Assembly: GCF_030657435.1 (NCBI RefSeq)
Contig: NZ_JAUTWS010000027.1
Coordinates: forward strand, 1 to 64,000
Source: Paracraurococcus lichenis
GTDB taxonomy: Bacteria; Pseudomonadota; Alphaproteobacteria; Acetobacterales; Acetobacteraceae
Direction of reading: 5' to 3'
DNA length: 64,000 nt
Positions 16,924 through 25,323 of this stretch are shown here, in pieces. The position numbers were made by a program, and so were the translations under genes. The notes under the pieces are model-generated. The model was not told where the DNA came from and made no database searches. It saw only the letters and a program-made list of their open reading frames with translations. Position 1 is the first letter of the stretch. Each line of letters opens with the position of its first letter.

Positions 16924-17301
16924 TCACTCCAGCCCGGCGACGGCCTTCAAGGCGGCGACCAGGGGGGCGATCTCTATCGGCTTGGTCAGCAGCCGTATCG
17001 GCGCCCGGCCGAAATGCAGCGCCTCCGTCCCGTCGGGCGGGGGGAAGCCGGTCATGACCACCACCGGCAGGTCGGGGCGCTCCGCCCGCAGCCGGGCGAT
17101 GAGCTCGCGTCCGTCCAGCCTGGGCATGCGGAGATCGGTCAGCAGCAGGTCGAAGGCGGCGCCGGCGGCGGCCAATTCCAGCGCCGCCTGGCCGTCGGCG
17201 GCGGTGAGCACCGAGAATCCTGCCTCCTCCAGGCCCTCCGCCAGGACCTCCGCGGCCAGCCACTCGTCCTCCGCCATCAAGACCCGCAAGGGCAGGGTCA
17301 T
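16924..17301 (-). CDS. single-domain response regulator
   Basis: 125 residues, a stand-alone CheY-like receiver. The acidic pocket is Glu11/Asp12 in LMAEDEW, the phosphoacceptor is Asp56 in LLLTDLRMP, and the switch residues are Thr84 in VVMTGF and Lys107 in LLTKPIE. There is no output domain, so the output must be through protein interaction or a downstream phosphorelay. Its ATG overlaps the stop of the ethylene-receptor-like kinase (ATGA), so the two are translationally coupled and very likely cognate. Confidence 0.9.
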   Translation of the reverse strand: MTLPLRVLMAEDEWLAAEVLAEGLEEAGFSVLTAADGQAALELAAAGAAFDLLLTDLRMPRLDGRELIARLRAERPDLPVVVMTGFPPPDGTEALHFGRAPIRLLTKPIEIAPLVAALKAVAGLE

Positions 17302-18872
17302 GCCGCCTGTCCCGCCGCGGCGGGCTGCTCCCCGGCCAGGGGCAGCACCAGCCGGAAGACCGCGCCGGCCTCCGGCCGGCCCTCGGCCCAGTTCGCCCAG
17401 GACAGGCGGCCGCCCATGCCGCGCGCGATGCCGACGGCGAGCGGCAGGCCGAGGCCGGTGCCCTGGCCGGGATCCTTGGTCGTCACGAAGGGCTCCAGCA
17501 TGCGCGGCGCGATCGCCGCCGGCACGCCGCCGCCGGTGTCGCGCACCGCAATCGTCACGCTGCCCGGCGTGGCGCCGGCGGCGATGGAGACGGTGATGCG
17601 CGCCGGCGCCGACGACTCCCGCCGCCGCCGCTGCAGCACGGCATCGCGTGCATTCTCCAGCAGGTGCAGCACCGCCTGCTCGAGCTGCGCCGGGCGGCCG
17701 CGCACCGGCGCCGCCGGATGCGGCTCCAGCGTCACCTCGATCCGGTCCAGCGCCCAGGCGCGCTGCGCGACCTCGACCGCGGCGGAGACGGCGGCGCCCG
17801 CGTCGAAGGGCTCGGCATCCGGGGCGGCGTCGCGGGCCAGGTCGCGCATGCGCTCGAGCAGGGTGCCAAGGCGCCGGGTCTGGTCCAGGATCACCTCCAT
17901 CGCCCGGCGCGTCCGCGCCAGGCCGGGCTCGAGTGAGGCCCGGCTGCGGTCGGCCCAGAGCGAGATGATGTTCACCGGCTGGCTCATCTCGTGCGCGACG
18001 CCGGCGCACATGGCGCCGATGGTGGCGCGGCGGGCGGTCTCGACCAGGTCGGTCTGCAGCCGGCGAAGCTCCGTAACGTCGCGCAGGCTGCCGAGCAGCC
18101 GCGCGGTGCCGTCCGCCTCCGGCGGCAGCGGGACCAGCACCGTGTGCCAGTGGCGCTGCCCCTCCGGCCCGGCCGAGGTGCTCTCCCAGTCGCGCGGGCT
18201 CCCGGTCTCGCGGCAGGCGGCGAATTCGCCGGTCAGTTCGGCCGCGGCCTCCGGCGAGAGGAGCTGCTCCGGGCCGGCTCCCTCGATCCGGCCGCGCTCG
18301 ACGGCGAACATGCGGCAGAAGGCGGGGTTCACCGTCTCGAAGACGAAGCCGTGCCCGGTCGCCCGCACGACGAAGAGGGCGTCGCCGAGATGCTCGAAGA
18401 AGCCGGCGAGCCGCGCCTCGCTGCTGCGGGCGCGCTGCTCCGCCTCGCGCCGCTCGGCCACCTCGCGCGTCAGGCGGTGATTGGCCTCGGCCAGGGTGGC
18501 GGCGGAGGGAATGGCGAGCACCCGCGGCAGCAGCGGCCAGAGGGCGACGGCGGTGACGACCGAGACGGCGGCGGTCGCGGCCTTGACCGCGCCCTGCAGC
18601 CCGTAATCGGGATACCAGAGTGTCCAGATGCCGAGGAAATGGGTGGCGCCGCAGGCCAGGATGAACACCGCGAAAAGCTCGATCGCCCAGGGGAAGACCA
18701 GGTCCTTGCGACGGACGGCAATGATCGTCAGCACGAGCGGAATGGACCAATAGGCAAGGCCGGTCAGCGCGTCCGAGACGACGTGCAGCCAGAGCAGTTC
18801 CGGGCGCCAGAGCAGGCAGACGCCATGCGGGACCAGGGCCTCGGTATCGAACAGCGCGGCGAGACTGGGCAT
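17298..18872 (-). CDS. histidine kinase with ethylene-receptor-type N-terminal domain
   Basis: 524 residues. Three membrane helices (about 28-52, 60-85, 93-118) match the ethylene-binding domain of plant ETR1. Asp34, Tyr41, Ile71, Cys74 and His78 fall at the same spacing as ETR1 Asp25, Tyr32, Ile62, Cys65 and His69, the last two within FILACGATHFLGIWT, the Cu(I)-ligand motif. A coiled coil and PAS domain follow (about 125-270), then a HisKA H-box (GVAHEMSQPV, His294), N-box ENARDAV, DTGGGVP and GTGLGLPLAVGIARGMGG. It likely senses ethylene or a similar small gas through copper and phosphorylates the adjacent receiver protein. No other cognate regulator is nearby. Confidence 0.93.
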   Translation of the reverse strand: MPSLAALFDTEALVPHGVCLLWRPELLWLHVVSDALTGLAYWSIPLVLTIIAVRRKDLVFPWAIELFAVFILACGATHFLGIWTLWYPDYGLQGAVKAATAAVSVVTAVALWPLLPRVLAIPSAATLAEANHRLTREVAERREAEQRARSSEARLAGFFEHLGDALFVVRATGHGFVFETVNPAFCRMFAVERGRIEGAGPEQLLSPEAAAELTGEFAACRETGSPRDWESTSAGPEGQRHWHTVLVPLPPEADGTARLLGSLRDVTELRRLQTDLVETARRATIGAMCAGVAHEMSQPVNIISLWADRSRASLEPGLARTRRAMEVILDQTRRLGTLLERMRDLARDAAPDAEPFDAGAAVSAAVEVAQRAWALDRIEVTLEPHPAAPVRGRPAQLEQAVLHLLENARDAVLQRRRRESSAPARITVSIAAGATPGSVTIAVRDTGGGVPAAIAPRMLEPFVTTKDPGQGTGLGLPLAVGIARGMGGRLSWANWAEGRPEAGAVFRLVLPLAGEQPAAAGQAA

Positions 18873-18999
18873 CGGGGTGCGGCCACTCGATCAGCAGGAA
18901 CGGGCCCGGTCCGCCATTTCAAGCCCGGGAGCCGAGTAATGGCGCAAGGAGCACGCCCTTGCGAGGCATGCGCACCCGAGCCCACAAAACTGTGAAGGG

Positions 19000-19029
19000 G
19001 CTGATATATAATAAGGAATGTATTTCAGC
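19000..19029. promoter_or_regulatory. AT-rich imperfect palindrome between permease and kinase genes
   Basis: GCTGATATA (19000-19008) and TATTTCAGC (19021-19029) flank TAATAAGGAATG. It is the most AT-rich spot for several kilobases. It lies after the permease stop and about 130 nt upstream of the kinase start on the same strand, so it may be a terminator for the permease, a promoter for the kinase, or both. TTATTATATA on the minus strand resembles a -10 region. Confidence 0.4.
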
Positions 19030-19035
19030 GAACAT

Positions 19036-20712
19036 TCATCTCCCTCGAATGGCTCTCGTAAGGGCGAGCACAGGAAGGAGGCCGGTAGCGACGATCAGCA
19101 GCGCGGCCGTGCTCGCCTCGGCCAGCCTCTCATCCGCGGCGAGCCCATGGACCCTGACCGCCAACGTATCGAAATCAAAGGGCCGTACGATCAGCGTCGC
19201 CGGCAGTTCCTTCATCGTGTCCACGAAGACCAGCAGGAAGGCGGTGAGGAGGCTGCCCCTGGCGAGCGGCAATTCGACCCGCCAGACCGCCCCGGCCGGC
19301 GAGGCGCCGAGCACCCGCGCGGCGTGGCGGAGCGAGGGCTTCACCCGGGCCAATCCCGACTCGACCGCGGAGAGGGCGACCGCGAGGAAGCGGACGAGAT
19401 AGGCGAAGACCAGCGCGAGCATGCCGCCCGAGAGCAGCAGGCCGGTCGACAGCCCGAACCGCGCCCGCATCCAAGCATCGAGCGCATTGTCGAAGAGGCC
19501 GAGCGGCACGAGGGTGCCGACCGCGATGACCGAGCCTGGGATGGCATAGCCGAGGCCGGCCACCCGCAGCGCCAGCCGCGGCGCCGGCCGCGGGTCGAGC
19601 CGCGCCGCCCAGGCGAGGAAGGCGGCCAGCAGCACCGCCGCGCTCGCCGCGGTCCCGGCCAGCACCACGCTGTTGCGGGCGAAGGGCAGGAAGCGCGCCG
19701 GCTCCAGCGGATCCCCGACCTGGACCATCAGCATCAGCAGCGTCCCCGCCGGCACGAGGAAGCCGAGGACGACCGGCATGGCGCAGAGCAGGAAGGCCGC
19801 CGGCGCCTTCCAGCCATGCAGCGGCACCGGGTTGAGCGGCGGCTGCCGCGTCGTGGTGGCGTGGAAGCGCCGTCCGCCGCGCGAGAGGTGCTCGAGCGCC
19901 AGCAGCGCCGCGACCAGCCCCATCAAGCAGGCGGCAAGCTGGCTGGCGGCGCCGCGGTCGCCGAGGCCGAACCAGGCCTCGTAGATGCCGGTCGTGAAGG
20001 TGCGGACGGCGAAATGCTGCACCGTGCCGAAATCCGCGAGCGTCTCCATCAGGGCCAGCGCGACGCCGCCGACGATGGCCGGCCGCGCCATGGGCAGGGC
20101 GAGGCGGAGGAAGCAGGCGCCGAGCGAATGGCCGAGGGTGCGGGAGGCCTCGAGCAGGCAGACGCTCTGCTGCTGGAAGGCGTTGCGGCAGAGCAGGTAG
20201 ACATAGGGGTAGAGCACCATCGCCAGCATGACGGCGGCGCCGGGCAGGCTGCGGATCTCGGGGAACCAGTACTGGTTCCAGCGCAGGCCGGTGACGGCGC
20301 GGAAGCCGGTCTGCACCGGCCCGGCGACATCCAGCAGCCAGGTATAGGCATAGCCGCAGACATAGGCCGGCATGGCCATGGGCAGCAGCAGCGCCACCTC
20401 CAGCAGGCCGCGGCCGGGGAAGCGGCAGGCCGAGACCAGCCAGGCCGAGACCGCGCCGGCGGTCGCCGTCATCAGCCCGACCAGCAGGAAGAGCGCGACG
20501 GAGTTCGCCAGCATCTCCGGCAGGGTGGTGGTGGCGATGTGGTGCCAGACCGCGCCCGCCGGCACCGCCGCCGAGACCAGCACCGCCAGCAGCGGGGCGG
20601 CGATGAGGCCGGCGAGTGGCAGCGAGAGCAGGCTCCAGCCGCCCCGCCGGCGGCGCGGCCGGGGCGCTGCCTCCGGCAGGGCGAGGCCGGAGGTGGAAGG
20701 GGCGGCGGTCAC
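19036..20712 (-). CDS. iron(III) ABC transporter permease, FbpB-like fused form
   Basis: 558 residues with about twelve membrane helices in two halves, each carrying an EAA-like loop: EASRTLGHSLGACFLRLALPMARPAIVGG in the first and HAARVLGASPAGAVWRVELPLARGSL in the second. This is the duplicated arrangement of FbpB/SfuB/FutB ferric permeases. MAMPAYVCGYAYTWLLDVAGPVQ and LADFGTVQHFAVRTFTTGIYEAWFG are typical of ferric-uptake members. It forms the inner-membrane channel for Fe(III). Neither the binding protein nor the ATPase is adjacent, which is unusual. A Fur-like operator lies 30 nt upstream of the start codon. Confidence 0.88.
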   Translation of the reverse strand: MTAAPSTSGLALPEAAPRPRRRRGGWSLLSLPLAGLIAAPLLAVLVSAAVPAGAVWHHIATTTLPEMLANSVALFLLVGLMTATAGAVSAWLVSACRFPGRGLLEVALLLPMAMPAYVCGYAYTWLLDVAGPVQTGFRAVTGLRWNQYWFPEIRSLPGAAVMLAMVLYPYVYLLCRNAFQQQSVCLLEASRTLGHSLGACFLRLALPMARPAIVGGVALALMETLADFGTVQHFAVRTFTTGIYEAWFGLGDRGAASQLAACLMGLVAALLALEHLSRGGRRFHATTTRQPPLNPVPLHGWKAPAAFLLCAMPVVLGFLVPAGTLLMLMVQVGDPLEPARFLPFARNSVVLAGTAASAAVLLAAFLAWAARLDPRPAPRLALRVAGLGYAIPGSVIAVGTLVPLGLFDNALDAWMRARFGLSTGLLLSGGMLALVFAYLVRFLAVALSAVESGLARVKPSLRHAARVLGASPAGAVWRVELPLARGSLLTAFLLVFVDTMKELPATLIVRPFDFDTLAVRVHGLAADERLAEASTAALLIVATGLLPVLALTRAIRGR

Positions 20713-20741
20713 GTGGCCAGGATCATGGCAGCTGGGGTCAT

Positions 20742-20758
20742 TTGCGATTCATTCGCAA
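20742..20758 (-). promoter_or_regulatory. Fur-like iron operator
   Basis: TTGCGA (20742-20747), five bases, TCGCAA (20753-20758) make a perfect 6-bp inverted repeat embedded in a longer imperfect one (GGTCAT on the left, ATGACC on the right). The TGCGAnTnATTCGCA-type sequence resembles alphaproteobacterial Fur boxes. Its place just upstream of the ferric permease start supports iron-dependent repression. Confidence 0.65.
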
Positions 20759-20816
20759 TGACCCTAGCATGCCGCCTCGCCGCCGTGGAACCCGCGACGA
20801 CGCGCGCCCAGCGCCG

Positions 20817-21455
20817 CTATTCGGCCGCCTTCTTCGCCTCCCACTCGGCGACGGTCATGCGCGGCACCTCGAAGCGGTCGGTGGTGCGGGCATACCAGCC
20901 GCGGCCATGCATGCGCCCGACCAGCCCGAGCTTCGGCGTGTCCACGTAGCACTTCACCGGGTCGAGGACGCAGTCGTCCTGGATGTGCACCGCGACGACG
21001 CGGCCGAGGACGATGGTGTGCCGGCCCGCCGGGACGAGCTGGAAGGTGACGCATTCGAGGGCCACCGGGCTCTCGGCGATGCGCGGCGGCTTCACCTTGG
21101 CCGAGGGCAGCTTCGTCAGCCCGGCCTCGGCCAGCTCGTCGACGCCCGGCGGGAAGTCGATGGCCGTCGCATTCATGCCGTGGATGGCGCTCTCCGGCAC
21201 CAGGTTCACCACGAACTCGCCGGTCCTACGGATATTCTCGGCCGTGTCCTTCAGCGCGCCCTCCGGCCGCGGGCCGCAGCCGATGCCGACCACGACAGGG
21301 TTGTCGGAGAAGGCGTTGAAGAAGGAATAGGGCGCGGCATTCACCACCCCTGCTTCGTCCTGGCTGACCACCCAGGCGATCGGCCGCGGCACCACGGAGG
21401 AGACCACCAGCTTGTAGCAGTCCTGCGGGGCGAGCTTCTCGAAGTCGAACAGCAT
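20817..21455 (-). CDS. flavin reductase family (FMN-binding) protein
   Basis: 212 residues with the split-barrel FMN-binding fold: YKLVVSSVVPRPIAWVVSQDEAGVVNAAPYSFFNAFSDNPVVVGIG, then the DTAENIRRTGEFVVNLV motif and FPPGVDELAEAGLT, closing with LGRVVAVHIQDD. Members reduce FMN/FAD or serve as the reductase component of two-component monooxygenases. The segment NAAPYSFFNAFSDNPP-like is typical of the DIM6/NTAB group. No monooxygenase partner is adjacent. It lies upstream of the Fur box on the same strand, about 60 nt away. Confidence 0.88.
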   Translation of the reverse strand: MLFDFEKLAPQDCYKLVVSSVVPRPIAWVVSQDEAGVVNAAPYSFFNAFSDNPVVVGIGCGPRPEGALKDTAENIRRTGEFVVNLVPESAIHGMNATAIDFPPGVDELAEAGLTKLPSAKVKPPRIAESPVALECVTFQLVPAGRHTIVLGRVVAVHIQDDCVLDPVKCYVDTPKLGLVGRMHGRGWYARTTDRFEVPRMTVAEWEAKKAAE

Positions 21456-21576
21456 TCCGGGAATTCCTGATGCATGCGTGCGGCGACGGTGGCGTGGCGG
21501 CGCCGGGCTGTCGAGGGGCGTTTATGTCAGGGTAATCTAATAGGCGCATCCTACGGTCGAGGAGGGTCCCCGCACG

Positions 21577-23895
21577 ATGCGCCTGTTCCGCAACCTGTCC
21601 GTCGGCCGCAAGCTGGCGGCGAGTGCCGCCCTCGCCATCCTGCTGCTCGCCGGCCTCGTCCTGGTGGTGGAGAGGGAACTCGCCGCCTCGCGGGAGCAAT
21701 TGCTGGCCGAGCGCAAGGCGGTCGCGGCCCAGACCGCGGCGCAGGGCGCCGCCAGGGCCGTCATGCGCGCCGATGTCGCCTTGCGGGACATCGTGCTGTC
21801 GCAGGCCACCGAGGGCGTGGACCAAATGACCAAGGGCATGGAGGCCGAGCTCGCCCGTGCCCGCGACCAGCTCCAGGCGGCAGCCGAGTCGGCGGCCGAT
21901 CCGGCGGTGACGGAGCGGCTCGACCTCGCCCGCCAGGCGCTCGGCGCCTATGCCGCTTCGGCGGTCGACCAGGCCCGGCTGCGGCGGGAGCTCATCACCC
22001 AGCGCGACGGCGCGCTCTTCGCCCGTGTCGGCGAATACGACCAGGCCTTCGAGGCGACGGCGAGCATGGTCGACCTCGACGTCCCGGCCGAGCAGCGCGA
22101 CGAGGCGCGGCAGCGGCTGATGACCTTCCACACCGCGCTGAACGATGTCCGCTTCTCCAGCCAGCGCTACCTCGCGACCGCGGAGGAGACGCAGTCCCGG
22201 CGGGTCCGCCGCGCGGCGGCGCAATTGCGGGTGCATGCCCGCGCCCTGTCGGGCGTCGCGGCGAACGGGCCCGGCGCGGCCGACCTGCAGCGGATCACGG
22301 GCATCGCGGATGCCATCACCCAGTCGGCGCTGGAGGTGGTGCGGCTGGCCGAGGACATGCAGAAGGCGCGGACCGAGCAGAGCACCCCGGCGCGCGAGCG
22401 GCTGGAGGCCGCCCTGGCGGAGGCAAATGCCCGCCTCGGCACCCTGGCGGCGGCGCGGGTCACCGCCAGCGCCGCGGCCGCGTCGAAGGTCGAGGCCGCG
22501 ACCCTCTGGCTCGGGCTCGGCGTGGTCCTCATCCTCATCGCCTCGGGCTGGCTGATGGCCCGGAGCATCGGCGCGCCGCTGCAGCGCCTGGCGACGACCA
22601 TCCGGACCATCGCCGGCGGCGATGCCTCCGTCGCCGTGCCCGACCGCGGCCGGCGGGACGAGATCGGCGCCATCGCGGCGGCGCTGGAGGACCTGCGCGG
22701 CACGGTGCAGCGCGCCTTCGCCCAGCAGCAGATGCTGGAGCAGATGCCGACCGGCATCATGACCGTCGACCCGCGGGACGGGTTCCGCGTGACCTACATG
22801 AACCCGGCCAGCCGCGATCTCCTGCAGCGGCTGGAACACGTGCTGCCGGTGCAGGCCGATGCCGTGCTCGGCCAGGGCATCGAACTCCTGCGCGCCGATG
22901 CGGTGCAGGGAAACGCCATCCCGGAGGATCCGGACCGGCTGCCGCAGCATGCCCGGTTCCACTTGGGGGAGGAGGTCATCGACGAGTCGATCAGTGCCAT
23001 CCGCGACGCCGAGGGGCGCTACGTCGCCGCCATGCTGGTCTGGACTGTGGCGACCGCCCAGGCGCGGCTGGCCGACAGCTTCGAGGCCGAGATGGGCGGC
23101 GTGGTGGAGGCGGTCGCCGCCGCGGCCGGCCAGGTGCATGCGGCGGCCGAGGCCCTGTCCGGCGCCGCCGCGACCGGCGGGCGGGAGGCGGAGGCGGTGG
23201 CTGCCGTCAGCGGCCGGGCCGGTGCCGATGTCCAGGCCGTGGCGGCGGGCGCCGAGGAACTGGCGGCGAGCGTCGCCGAGATCACCCGGCAGGTGGCGGA
23301 CGGCGCCGCCGTCGCCCGCTCCGCGGCCGAGGAGGCGCGGGCGACCGACGGGACGGTGCAGGGCCTGGCGGAGGCCGCGCAGCGGATCGGCGACGTGGTG
23401 CGGCTGATCGGCGACATCGCGGGGCAGACCAACCTGCTGGCGCTGAACGCGACAATCGAGGCGGCGCGGGCCGGCGAGGCGGGCAAGGGCTTCGCCGTGG
23501 TGGCCTCCGATGTGAAGACCCTGGCCAGCCAGACCGCCAAGGCCACCGAGGAGATCGCCGCGCAGATCGGTGCCATCCAAACGGCGACCGGGGAGGCGGT
23601 GACGGCGCTGCGCAGCATCGGCTCCACCATCGAGAAGATGAACGAGGTGACCGGTGCCATCGCCGCAGCGGTGGAGGAGCAGGGCAGCGCGACCCGCGAG
23701 ATCGCCCGCAGCGCCGCCCAGGTCGCCGAGGGCACGACGGCGGTGAACCAGCGCATCGGCGACGTGCGCCGCGCGGCGCAGGAGACGGGCGAGGCCTCGG
23801 CTTCGCTGCTCAGGGCGGCGAACGACCTGACCGGCCATGCCGGCACGCTGCGCAGCCGGTCCGGGGAGTTCCTGGCGACGGTGCGGCGGGGATAG
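21577..23895 (+). CDS. methyl-accepting chemotaxis protein with HAMP and PAS-like domains
   Basis: A 772-residue transmembrane chemoreceptor. TM1 is at about 10-30, a helical sensor domain spans about 32-305, and TM2 is at about 308-328 (LWLGLGVVLILIASGWLMA). HAMP follows (329-380), then a PAS-like segment (MLEQMPTGIMTVDPRDGFRVTYMNPASRDLL, about 385-495) between HAMP and the signalling hairpin. The hairpin tip contains IGDIAGQTNLLALNATIEAARAGEAGKGFAVVASDVKTLA, the conserved CheW/CheA contact. The PAS insertion after HAMP is uncommon. GAGGAGGG precedes the start. No che genes are adjacent. Confidence 0.93.
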   Translation: MRLFRNLSVGRKLAASAALAILLLAGLVLVVERELAASREQLLAERKAVAAQTAAQGAARAVMRADVALRDIVLSQATEGVDQMTKGMEAELARARDQLQAAAESAADPAVTERLDLARQALGAYAASAVDQARLRRELITQRDGALFARVGEYDQAFEATASMVDLDVPAEQRDEARQRLMTFHTALNDVRFSSQRYLATAEETQSRRVRRAAAQLRVHARALSGVAANGPGAADLQRITGIADAITQSALEVVRLAEDMQKARTEQSTPARERLEAALAEANARLGTLAAARVTASAAAASKVEAATLWLGLGVVLILIASGWLMARSIGAPLQRLATTIRTIAGGDASVAVPDRGRRDEIGAIAAALEDLRGTVQRAFAQQQMLEQMPTGIMTVDPRDGFRVTYMNPASRDLLQRLEHVLPVQADAVLGQGIELLRADAVQGNAIPEDPDRLPQHARFHLGEEVIDESISAIRDAEGRYVAAMLVWTVATAQARLADSFEAEMGGVVEAVAAAAGQVHAAAEALSGAAATGGREAEAVAAVSGRAGADVQAVAAGAEELAASVAEITRQVADGAAVARSAAEEARATDGTVQGLAEAAQRIGDVVRLIGDIAGQTNLLALNATIEAARAGEAGKGFAVVASDVKTLASQTAKATEEIAAQIGAIQTATGEAVTALRSIGSTIEKMNEVTGAIAAAVEEQGSATREIARSAAQVAEGTTAVNQRIGDVRRAAQETGEASASLLRAANDLTGHAGTLRSRSGEFLATVRRG

Positions 23896-23952
23896 GCGAC
23901 CCCGCCGGCCCTGGCCTAGGGTTCCCCCCGACACGCAAGAGGGGGAACGGCC

Positions 23953-24828
23953 ATGGCCTTACCGGAGAAGCAGGTCCCGGCAGTGCATCATCGCCGGATC
24001 GGCGACATCCTCGTGACCACGGTCAGTGACGGCTATCTCGACGGCTCCATGGCCGTCATCCAGAACATCGAGCCGGAGGCCGCGGCGCAGATGCTGCGCG
24101 ACGCCTTCCGGCCGGTGCCGCGGCGGACGGCGGTGAACTGCTTCCTGATCCGCAGCGGCGGCCGCACCGCGCTCGTCGATACCGGCTGCGGCGGCGCCAT
24201 GGCGGCGACCGGGGGCAAGCTGTTCGAGAACCTGGCGGCGACTGGCGTCGACCCGGCCGCGATCGACACGGTGCTGCTGACCCACATGCATCCGGACCAT
24301 TCCAACGGCCTCTCGGACGCGGCGGGCAAGGCGCTCTTTCCGAATGCCGAGCTGGTCATGCACGCGGCGGAGCACGCCTTCTGGCATGACGACGCCGCGA
24401 TGGCGAAGGCGGACGACTCGAGTCGCGAGCGCAATTTCATGGCCTGCCGCGCCCAGGCCGCGCCCTACCGCGCCCGGCTCCGGCTGCATGAGGGCGGCGA
24501 GGTCTTCCCCGGCGTCACGGCCATGCCCTTCCCGGGCCATACGCCGGGGCACAGCGGCTACATGGTCGTCTCCGGCCAGGACAGCCTGCTGATCTGGGGC
24601 GACATCATCCATGTGCCGGAGATCCAGATCCCGCGCCCCGAGGTGACGATGGCCTTCGACATCGACCCGGGCCAGGCGCAGGCGACGCGCCGGCGCGTCT
24701 TCGACATGGTGGCGACCGACGGCCAGGCGGTGGCCGGGATGCACATGCACTTCCCGGGCTTCCTGCACCTCGTCCGCCGCGGCGAGGGCTATGCCATGAT
24801 CAACGACGGCTGGTACCCCGCGATGTAG
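23953..24828 (+). CDS. metallo-beta-lactamase fold hydrolase (cytoplasmic)
   Basis: 291 residues. The metal-binding motif is LLTHMHPDHSNGL (HxHxDH), with the later ligands in FPGHTPGHSGY and WGDIIH. GRTALVDTGCGGAM precedes it as in lactonase-type MBL proteins. There is no signal peptide. It resembles AHL-lactonase-like members of the superfamily, but the substrate is unknown. The C-terminal half is clearly paralogous to the Tat-exported protein at 49343-50293 (FDIDPGQAQATRRRVFDMVATD against FDAAAAEATRRRVLNEVATD). GAGGGGGAA precedes the ATG. Confidence 0.88.
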   Translation: MALPEKQVPAVHHRRIGDILVTTVSDGYLDGSMAVIQNIEPEAAAQMLRDAFRPVPRRTAVNCFLIRSGGRTALVDTGCGGAMAATGGKLFENLAATGVDPAAIDTVLLTHMHPDHSNGLSDAAGKALFPNAELVMHAAEHAFWHDDAAMAKADDSSRERNFMACRAQAAPYRARLRLHEGGEVFPGVTAMPFPGHTPGHSGYMVVSGQDSLLIWGDIIHVPEIQIPRPEVTMAFDIDPGQAQATRRRVFDMVATDGQAVAGMHMHFPGFLHLVRRGEGYAMINDGWYPAM

Positions 24829-24906
24829 CGCGCGGGCCGGCCCCCTCTCGCCCTGCCGGGCCTGCCGTGGCAGGCTCCGCCCCGTCCAACGAGGAGGAGA
24901 CGGGGC

Positions 24907-25323
24907 ATGCTGCCACCCGGCAGGGCGAAGCCGAAACCGACGCCCGAGACGAAGCATTTCTGGGAGGGCTGCAAGGCGGGCAAGCTGCTGCTGCAGCGCT
25001 GCGGCGATACCGGCCGCGCCTATTTCCCGCCGCGCCCCTTCAGCCCCTATACCGGCACGCGCAACGTCGAGGTCTTCGAGGCCTCCGGCCGCGCGACGCT
25101 GCACAGCTACGTCATCCACCACCGGCCGGTGCCCGGCTTCACGCCGCCCTATGCCATCGCGGTAGTCGAGCTCGAGGAAGGCCCGCGCATGATGACCAAC
25201 ATCGTGGACTGCGAGCAGACGCCGGAGGCGCTCCAGCTCGACATGCGGCTCGAGGTCGCCTTCACCCCGATGGACGAGGAGATCACCCTGCCGCTCTTCC
25301 GTCCCGCGCAGGGAGGCAAGTGA
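24907..25323 (+). CDS. DUF35 OB-fold protein (thiolase partner)
   Basis: 138 residues of the DUF35/OB-fold family that pairs with SCP-x-like thiolases. The N-terminal helix FWEGCKAGKLLLQRCGDTGRAYFPPRPFSP corresponds to the rubredoxin-like zinc ribbon, but only one of the usual four cysteines is present (Gly-Asp-Thr and Ser-Pro-Tyr replace the others), so zinc is probably not bound. The OB-fold follows: GRATLHSYVIHHRPVPGFTPPYAIAVVELEEGPRMMTNI. It overlaps the thiolase start (TGATG), implying a stoichiometric complex as in CoA-ester acyltransferases and aldolases of this family. Confidence 0.85.
   Translation: MLPPGRAKPKPTPETKHFWEGCKAGKLLLQRCGDTGRAYFPPRPFSPYTGTRNVEVFEASGRATLHSYVIHHRPVPGFTPPYAIAVVELEEGPRMMTNIVDCEQTPEALQLDMRLEVAFTPMDEEITLPLFRPAQGGK

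Noticed and set aside
14711..17596. 961-codon plus-strand open frame
   Set aside because: Antisense to the penicillin-acylase gene and the receiver/kinase pair; low-complexity Arg/Ala/Pro translation.
24867..25322. N-terminal extension of the thiolase-frame ORF
   Set aside because: It overlaps the well-supported DUF35 gene; the thiolase core and coupling signal place the start at 25323.
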